A program made the position numbers and the translations under genes. Below are positions 24,848 to 31,400 of a stretch of DNA of 34,110 nt, piece by piece; positions within the stretch are counted from its first letter, which is position 1; the number at the start of each line of letters is the position of its first letter. Source of the stretch: Clostridia bacterium (GTDB taxonomy: Bacteria; Bacillota; Clostridia; Peptostreptococcales; Anaerovoracaceae); NCBI GenBank assembly GCA_024403115.1, contig JAKSSL010000011.1, positions 1 through 34,110 of the forward strand, written 5' to 3'. The notes under the pieces were generated by a model. It was not told the origin of the DNA, did no database searches, and saw only the letters and a program-made list of their open reading frames with translations.

Positions 24848-26335
24848 TTAGAAACACTTCTCAATGATTTCTTCATCCAATCCATTCTTGCAAGTGAACT
24901 TACCTACAGCAAAGTATAGTATAGCTCCTACAAGCAAGCCCCATACAACTGCATTTATGTCAAATAAGCTTACATTGTAATAACAGTAAACATATGTGAT
25001 GGCAGCTCCCAGTGAACTTGCAACAGCCGCTTGTTTAGTACCCTTCTTCCAGAACAAACCACCTATTAATGGCCAGAAGAATGCACATTCCAATCCACCC
25101 ATAGCGAATAGATTCAAGAAGAAGATTATATCTGGTGGATCTAATGATAGATAAGCTACGATTAAACCAAATACACCAGTAGCAATAGCTGAAACCTTCT
25201 TAACGTTCTTGTTATATCTTTCAACTTTTACTTCATTATCCTTGATTATATAAGTTCTCCACAAGTCCTTTATAATGGCTGCAGAAACTAAAATCAATAG
25301 TGATGAAACTGTTGACATTACCGCTGCCATAGGAGCAGCTAGGAATATTCCCGCAATACCTGCTGGCATTATCTTTTGAATGACGTATGGCAAGAAGTAA
25401 TCTGAAGTTTCTAGATTAGCTCCGTCTGTTAAAGCTCCTGCCCAAACACCACCTAAATGCATACCAACTATTACAAAAGAACAAGTTACAGCGCCAATTA
25501 TCATGGCTTTGTGCAAGCTCTTTGTAGATTTAAATCCCATAGCTCTTACCGCTGTTTGTGGAAGACCCAAAGTACCAAAACCAACTAGTACCCAGAAGGA
25601 TAAAAGAGTGCCTGGTTTGTACACAGCTGTCAAATTGTCATAGATACCAGGAAGATTTTCTTGTAAACCTGTATCTATATTAGCTAGACCGCCACCTGCT
25701 TTTAAAACAAAGAACAGGAATAGGAATGTTCCAAGGCACATGATAAGTCCTTGGACTGTATCCGTTATAACTACAGCGTTAAAGCCACCTATGGCTGTAT
25801 AAATAATTACAACGATGGCGAATATTAATAGTGCAAACTTGTAATCTATTCCTGTGATAGATTGAATCAAAGTAGCTCCACCAGTAAATTGGGAAACCAT
25901 TTGAGTTATAAAGAACACTACCATAAGCAGACTTGTCACAATTACCAATACATCGCTCTTGTATCTAGCCTTTAGGTATCCGGCGATAGTAACTGAACCT
26001 GTTCTACGAGAAACTAGGGCCAGCTTATTACCTATTACACCTAATACAAGGAAAGTAACAGGAACTTGAACGGCAGCAACCCAGGCTTGTGCATAGCCGT
26101 AAGTCATTCCGGCAGCACCTGGTCCAGAAATAAATGAGCTAACTGAAGTATATGTTGCCATTGTTGTCATGGCAAGGATCAAACCGCCCATATTTCTTCC
26201 GCCAATAAAATACTTCTTTTCTGAATTCAAATTGCCTTCATTGTCTTTTTTCTTACCTAGAACTAAACCGATAGCAACGTTTAGTACTAGATAAATTACA
26301 AGGATGGCAAGAATTACAACTTGATTACTTGTCAT
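24848..26335 (-). CDS. panF: Sodium:solute symporter, probable sodium/pantothenate symporter PanF
   Basis: This 495-residue integral membrane protein of the sodium:solute symporter family has about 13 hydrophobic helices. It shows the family features KKYFIGGRNMGG, an early conserved helix (TTMATYTSVSSFISGPGAAG), the TDTVQGLIM segment near residue 195, and GGLECAFFWPLIGGLFWKKGT late on. The call as PanF rests on the N-terminal sequence and, more strongly, on the upstream YhdT homologue, whose pairing with PanF is known from E. coli. It overlaps yhdT by 11 bp and is followed 11 bp later by the HD hydrolase. A different solute within the family cannot be excluded. Confidence 0.85.
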   Translation of the reverse strand: MTSNQVVILAILVIYLVLNVAIGLVLGKKKDNEGNLNSEKKYFIGGRNMGGLILAMTTMATYTSVSSFISGPGAAGMTYGYAQAWVAAVQVPVTFLVLGVIGNKLALVSRRTGSVTIAGYLKARYKSDVLVIVTSLLMVVFFITQMVSQFTGGATLIQSITGIDYKFALLIFAIVVIIYTAIGGFNAVVITDTVQGLIMCLGTFLFLFFVLKAGGGLANIDTGLQENLPGIYDNLTAVYKPGTLLSFWVLVGFGTLGLPQTAVRAMGFKSTKSLHKAMIIGAVTCSFVIVGMHLGGVWAGALTDGANLETSDYFLPYVIQKIMPAGIAGIFLAAPMAAVMSTVSSLLILVSAAIIKDLWRTYIIKDNEVKVERYNKNVKKVSAIATGVFGLIVAYLSLDPPDIIFFLNLFAMGGLECAFFWPLIGGLFWKKGTKQAAVASSLGAAITYVYCYYNVSLFDINAVVWGLLVGAILYFAVGKFTCKNGLDEEIIEKCF

Positions 26336-26600
26336 AAACTGCCTCCTCTACTTCCTCGTCATACTCAAAGTCCACAAAAACTTTCTTGACTAAGAATACA
26401 ACACCAATGATTGCAAGAATTATTGTTCCAAATACGGAAACGGAAAACCATGCTGGCATTCCTAAAAAATAAAAACCAGTCCCATTCAATGCAAAAGCTG
26501 TAACAACATGCCATAGACAGCAAATTGCCACTACTAAAAGAGTGCCTTTGATCTCACGGATACACTGGTCGTGTTTTTCCTGCTTTGTAAGCTGTTTCAT
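26325..26600 (-). CDS. yhdT: YhdT-like small membrane protein (DUF997)
   Basis: This 91-residue protein has two hydrophobic helices in the N-terminal two-thirds with GMPAWFSVSVFGTI between them, where E. coli YhdT has a similar GFPRWFE segment, and an acidic C-terminal tail. DUF997 proteins are encoded next to PanF and are thought to be an accessory to it. ATG 26600 is preceded by AAAGGAG with a rather long 12-bp spacing; a TTG 30 bp upstream would place the binding site inside the gene. The stop overlaps the panF start by 11 bp, indicating translational coupling. Confidence 0.82.
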   Translation of the reverse strand: MKQLTKQEKHDQCIREIKGTLLVVAICCLWHVVTAFALNGTGFYFLGMPAWFSVSVFGTIILAIIGVVFLVKKVFVDFEYDEEVEEAVYDK

Positions 26601-26663
26601 AATTATTAAATTCTCCTTTGTTAGGGTCAAGTTTCACATCCCTCGTGAATACCTGCCGTAGAT

Positions 26664-26692
26664 ATAATAGCACCAACGCCTTTAAATTTCAA
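26664..26692 (-). promoter_or_regulatory. Promoter of yhdT-panF
   Basis: Minus-strand TTGAAA (plus 26687-26692), a 17-bp spacer and TATTAT (plus 26664-26669). The leader of about 57 nt contains a small TTCAC/GTGAA hairpin; no known riboswitch was recognised. Confidence 0.7.
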
Positions 26693-26704
26693 GGTTTTTG
26701 TACT

Positions 26705-26727
26705 AAAAAAGGGCTTTTGAAAGCCCT
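26705..26727 (-). terminator. Intrinsic terminator after the SDF symporter gene
   Basis: On the minus strand AGGGCTT (plus 26721-26727) pairs with AAGCCCT (plus 26710-26716) around a 4-nt loop and is followed by a T-run (plus 26705-26710), ending the monocistronic transporter gene. Confidence 0.9.
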
Positions 26728-26747
26728 AATTTAATATACATATTATA

Positions 26748-28349
26748 TTACTCTTCATCTCTTAAGATTTCCTTGTGAAGCAAGCCCACACGATCTGCTA
26801 CTAATATTAGATTTGGAAGCAGACACATAGTTTCACCTGCAGTGATAATAAAGTCTGTTACCATGTCAATAGCTAGTATTACGGCCAAAGCTTCTGTAGG
26901 AATTCCCATTTGAGCTAGGAATAAAGTATAAGCTATTGCAGCGCCTCCAGGAATTGGTGGTGTCGCAATGGAAAGAATTATAGCGCTCAGGATACCCAAA
27001 ACCAATGTTCCCAAGCTCAATTCAATATTGTAGTAGCCCATAAAGAAAAACATGATTATCATCATATTTACAATATTTATAGGCTTACACATTACCATGC
27101 CCAAAGGAATACCAAAGCCTGTAAGCGATGAGTTAATTCCTAATTTGTTATTGCAAATATCATTTGATGAGTTAAAAGCTGCAGCCGATGATGCTGTGGA
27201 AAGTGATATTATTCCAGAAGGCATACACTTTTTAAATATTTTCACAAAGCTTGTCTTGAATTTGATTGCTGCATAAGCATAGAAAATCACAATCAATACA
27301 ATTATTGCGATTAGCAATACCAAAACGAACTTCCAAGTACTTGTAATGATATCCAAAGAATTTGACCACATTAAGCTTACAACTACAACAAATACGAAGT
27401 ATGGAACAATCTTACTTATTGCTTTCATAAAGAAATGTGTTAAGTGATTAATGGATTCAACCGCTTTGGCAATTGGATCCGCTTTTTGTCCCAAATAAAT
27501 TAAAGCTATACCTGTAGCAGTAGCAAGGAAAATGATTTGTAAAGTATTTCCTTGTTGGAATGGTTCTACTATATTAGAAGGAATGATTTGCAAAATAGTT
27601 TGCAATATATCCGTAAAATTCTCAAATTTAATGCTTCCTACTGAGTAGCTTACATCCAAGAAATAAATTGTAACCAATGATAATACTGCCACAATAATAT
27701 TAGTTCTTGTGAATATTAGGAATATCTTTTTACCGATTTTGTTTAAAGTGGCCACATCCCCTATTCCATAAATACCCCATGCAACAGACAGGAATATCAT
27801 AGGACCGGCAATGCAGTTAAGAACGTTCATAAAAGTATCATAAACAGGTGTAATGATTTCATTGTTAATAACACTCATTACAGTCTCTGGCATGAACATA
27901 AGGCCCATGAAACCGACTATTGCAGCTAAAGCAAAGGTAATACCTAATTGCTTAAAGCTATTAATCCCATTATCACCAATAGTAAACTTAAGAATATTTA
28001 ATCCGTTCTTATACATATATATAGGTGATAAGCCCAAGGATTCTAATAGCTTATCAGTAAGAATGCTTGGAATATCCTCGCTAATATATGGGTTAAAAGC
28101 TTCGCCATCATAGATCAACTCAAAAAACGGCTCACGTAGTTTTCTCTTACCGTACTGAACCACCAGTTTTCTGCCGTCACAGCCTCGGTCGAACCAATTA
28201 AGCAAGCATTCCTCTATTGTTAGTCTATACCTGTTAATCTCTTTCTCATCAGATGTGTAAGCACCACAAAATTCTCTTACCACTTCCGAAACTTGATCGC
28301 AAACTTTTAACTTGTTTTGAGAATCTAATAAATACTCTATTTTTTCCAT
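26748..28349 (-). CDS. SDF-family (DAACS) symporter with N-terminal GHKL-ATPase-like domain
   Basis: The 533-residue protein has two parts. Residues 1-125 are soluble and resemble the RsbW-type GHKL ATPase fold: an N-box-like E47-x3-N51 in RLTIEECLLNW, a G1-like DGEAFNP (81-87), and the closing strand KNGLNILKF (114-122); no glycine-rich lid is visible. From residue 135 on it is a sodium:dicarboxylate/amino-acid symporter with about eight helices, the Ser-rich hairpin SLSTASSAAAF (382-392), IPLG (414-417), PPIPGGAA (464-471) and the final helix with Asp495 and Asp499. The usual NMDGT is replaced by CKPIN (421-425), so the substrate is uncertain. The ribosome binding site is weak (AGGG). It has its own promoter and terminator. 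Confidence 0.85.
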   Translation of the reverse strand: MEKIEYLLDSQNKLKVCDQVSEVVREFCGAYTSDEKEINRYRLTIEECLLNWFDRGCDGRKLVVQYGKRKLREPFFELIYDGEAFNPYISEDIPSILTDKLLESLGLSPIYMYKNGLNILKFTIGDNGINSFKQLGITFALAAIVGFMGLMFMPETVMSVINNEIITPVYDTFMNVLNCIAGPMIFLSVAWGIYGIGDVATLNKIGKKIFLIFTRTNIIVAVLSLVTIYFLDVSYSVGSIKFENFTDILQTILQIIPSNIVEPFQQGNTLQIIFLATATGIALIYLGQKADPIAKAVESINHLTHFFMKAISKIVPYFVFVVVVSLMWSNSLDIITSTWKFVLVLLIAIIVLIVIFYAYAAIKFKTSFVKIFKKCMPSGIISLSTASSAAAFNSSNDICNNKLGINSSLTGFGIPLGMVMCKPINIVNMMIIMFFFMGYYNIELSLGTLVLGILSAIILSIATPPIPGGAAIAYTLFLAQMGIPTEALAVILAIDMVTDFIITAGETMCLLPNLILVADRVGLLHKEILRDEE

Positions 28350-28374
28350 AATTTACCCTATAAATAATAGATTT

Positions 28375-28403
28375 ATTCTATCAAATTTCACCTGTCTAGT
28401 CAA
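28375..28403 (-). promoter_or_regulatory. Promoter of the SDF symporter gene
   Basis: Minus-strand TTGACT (plus 28398-28403), a 17-bp spacer and TAGAAT (plus 28375-28380). The -35 box directly follows the T-tract of the upstream gene's terminator. Confidence 0.72.
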
Positions 28404-28431
28404 TTAAAAACCCGAGGCCTTAGGCCTCGGG
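28404..28431 (-). terminator. Intrinsic terminator after the giant secreted protein gene
   Basis: On the minus strand CCCGAGGCC and GGCCTCGGG (plus 28423-28431 and 28411-28419) form a perfect 9-bp GC stem with a 3-nt loop, followed by TTTTTAATT (plus 28402-28410). Confidence 0.93.
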
Positions 28432-28453
28432 AATTGTATTTTTGTGACTGGAA

Positions 28454-31400
28454 TTACTTTCTAGTCTTCTTGCACTTAGCGGACTTAACTACTGACCACT
28501 TAGTGTAATAAGTCTTTGTACCAACCTTCCAGTAACCTCTAACCTTGTAGTAGTATGTCTTACCCTTCTTCAAGTTCTTAGTGTTAGTTATAGTCTTTGT
28601 CTTAGTAGTGTACTTAATGTATCCAATCTTCTTGAATCCACTGCTCTTCTTAGTTGATCTGTATACTTGGTATCCTGTTGGAGTATTACCTTTACCCTTC
28701 TTCCAAGTAAGCTTAATCTTACCTGTCTTTTGAGCTGTAGCCTTCAAAGTTGTAACTGTTGACTTTTGTACACTTGCACCGATTTTAGCATCTGCAGCAG
28801 TCTTTGACATGATATATGCAGTAACCAAGCTTGATGTACTGTATGTCATAGCATTGTCCTTTGCAACTGCTGAATATCTGTATGCGTAAGTCTTGTCAGA
28901 GCTCTTGTAGATAACTGAACCTGTCTTTACATTTTCTGGAAGTGGAATAGTTAATGTAGCCTTTGCTCCTAAGCTTGTTACCTTCTTAGTAGCTCCCTTA
29001 GCATCAACATATGTGAATGCAAAGTCATATGTTCCGCTTGTCTTTGTTACACTTGATGATTTAGCGCTGAATGATACAGGCTTATTTCCTGCAGCCTTTT
29101 GAACTGATTGTAATGCTTCCTTAGGAACGCTTACGCTACCTGTTTCAGTCTTGATTTCAAGAGCAGCGCCATTTTCTAATACTGCGCTTACAAGTTCAGG
29201 AGTTAATTCAACTGTTGCTTCCTTAACTGCTTCTTCTGAGCCTGAAATTGCATTTACAGTAACTGTCTTTAAACCGCCTTCATCTAAAGCAGCTATGATT
29301 TCATCAGTTTCTTCATCTGACAACTTAGCAACAAGCTTGCCGTCTTCAACTTCTATGTTTTCAACTTGTTCTTCAACTCTTGTAGCTTCAGTGATGAAGA
29401 ATGTACCTGTCTTTGTGCCTGTGTAGTTACCAAGACCTTCTATTGTGAAGCTTGCAGTGCCAACTTCTACATTGTTGTCAAATCCAACTACTTGGTAGTC
29501 AACATCTTTTACTAATGTATTTCCGTTAGCATCTACAACAACTAGTGCAGGTTCAATTGCTGATCCTGTTTCAGCGTAGCTTGACTTTTCTGCCTTTGCG
29601 CTTGCTCCAGCTAAATCAGCCTTTACTACTTCAAATTCTAATGTTGTTTCGCCTTCGTATCTATCACCCTTCAATGTGATAGTAGCTGTGTAAGTTCCTA
29701 ATGCTGTAGGAGCATCGTTATCCCATTCAAAGTCGTAATCTTCTTCATCAAGATTTGTTACGATTTCAGGTAATGTGATTACGCTTCCAGTGTATTCTGC
29801 TGTAGCAAAATCTAATTCTGCTGTAGCTTGAGGGATAGTTTCAACATCCTCATCATAACCACAGTATTGACAGTGGTTATATACTAAACCATCAGCTTCG
29901 AAGCTTGCCTTTGTGATTAGTTCAACAAAGTCATGAGTAATTTCGAATGTTGCTGACTTGTATCCTTGGTAGTTACCAATACCTGTAGCTGTTGCTGTTG
30001 CAGTACCAACCTCAACATTATCTGAGTATGATAGAGTAAAGTCAGTTCCTAATTCTAAGCCTTCGATAGTTCCAGCAGTTTCCTTTTCTGTTCCATCGTG
30101 AGCAATTTCTTCATCTTCTAAAACTAAATCAGCTTCAACATCAGCTAAATCCATAGGATTTACAGTGTAAGTTAATTCAGTTGTGCCTTCGTAGTATCCA
30201 GCAAGAGTTACTGTTCCGTAGTATGTTCCAGCATTTGTGAAGTCTGTTACTACTTGATCATCTTGCTTCCATTCTACTGTGAAGTCTTCTCCTTCAGTTA
30301 ATTCTGTATCATATGCAGGAGTTTGGTTTTCACCGTTAAATATTACTTCGTCATCAACTAATGCGATTTCAGCCTTTTCAATAGTTTCTCCTACTGAAAT
30401 TTCATCACATTCTGAACATTGTAGATAATGATATCCATCTTCTTCAAATGTAGCTGGAACGAAGCCAGGTACTACATATTCGTGAACTAATTCGAATTGA
30501 ACTGTTCTAGTTCCTGTGTAGTTACCAATACCTGTTGCTGTTGCTGTATAAACTCCAGCTTCAACTGGGCTATCTACTGTTGTTCCTTCTGCATCTGTCC
30601 AAGTGATTTCATAATCAGTATCTCTTACAAGAGTTCCAAATTCAATTGATGGTTCTTTTGCTGCACCATTATGAACTGCTGATTGAGGATCAACTGTTAA
30701 TTGGAAGTCAACATCATCTAAATTCTTAGGATTGATTACAAATTGAAGTTCTGTTGTGCCTTCATAATCTTGACCCTTTAATGTAACTTGGCCAACATAT
30801 TCTCCGGCCTCAACGAATTTTTCAACATTTTCACCCTTGAATGTCCATACTAAATCATAGTCATCAGCTGTAAGATTAGTATTAACGTTTAGTTCAACCT
30901 CTTCTCCGTTATATAAGAATTCTGTTTGTTCTAGAGAAATTTCTGCTTGTTCGATATCTCTTTGGTGAACCTTGTCCTTACAATATTCACATTCTAGATA
31001 TTCTTCACCAGCAGCATCAAATGTAGCTTTGTCAATCTTTGTTACATACTTATGTACAATGTCATAAGTTGTGTTAAATGATCCTTGGAAGTTGCCCTTT
31101 GCTTCTACTGCTAAAGCATAGCCTTCGCCTACTTCCTTAGTTTCATCACAAATAACGTCGTAATCAACGCCTTCTTCTAATGTAGTATCTAAAGCTGTAA
31201 CTGTAACTGTAGGTCTCTTTGCTGAGCCATCATCGTATAAAGTTTCTTCTCCAAATACAACATTAGCTTCTTCTAATGTATAAGGTATGATGTTGAATAA
31301 TACTTCATCAGTACTTTCTTCATCATAATTGTCACCCTTTAATGTGATAACAGCCTTGTAGTTACCAACGTTCTTGATTTCATCTACTGCTGTTTCTTCT

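Noticed and set aside
26593..26660. A riboswitch in the yhdT-panF leader
   Set aside because: The leader is only about 57 nt and has just one small hairpin; no pattern of a known riboswitch class was seen.
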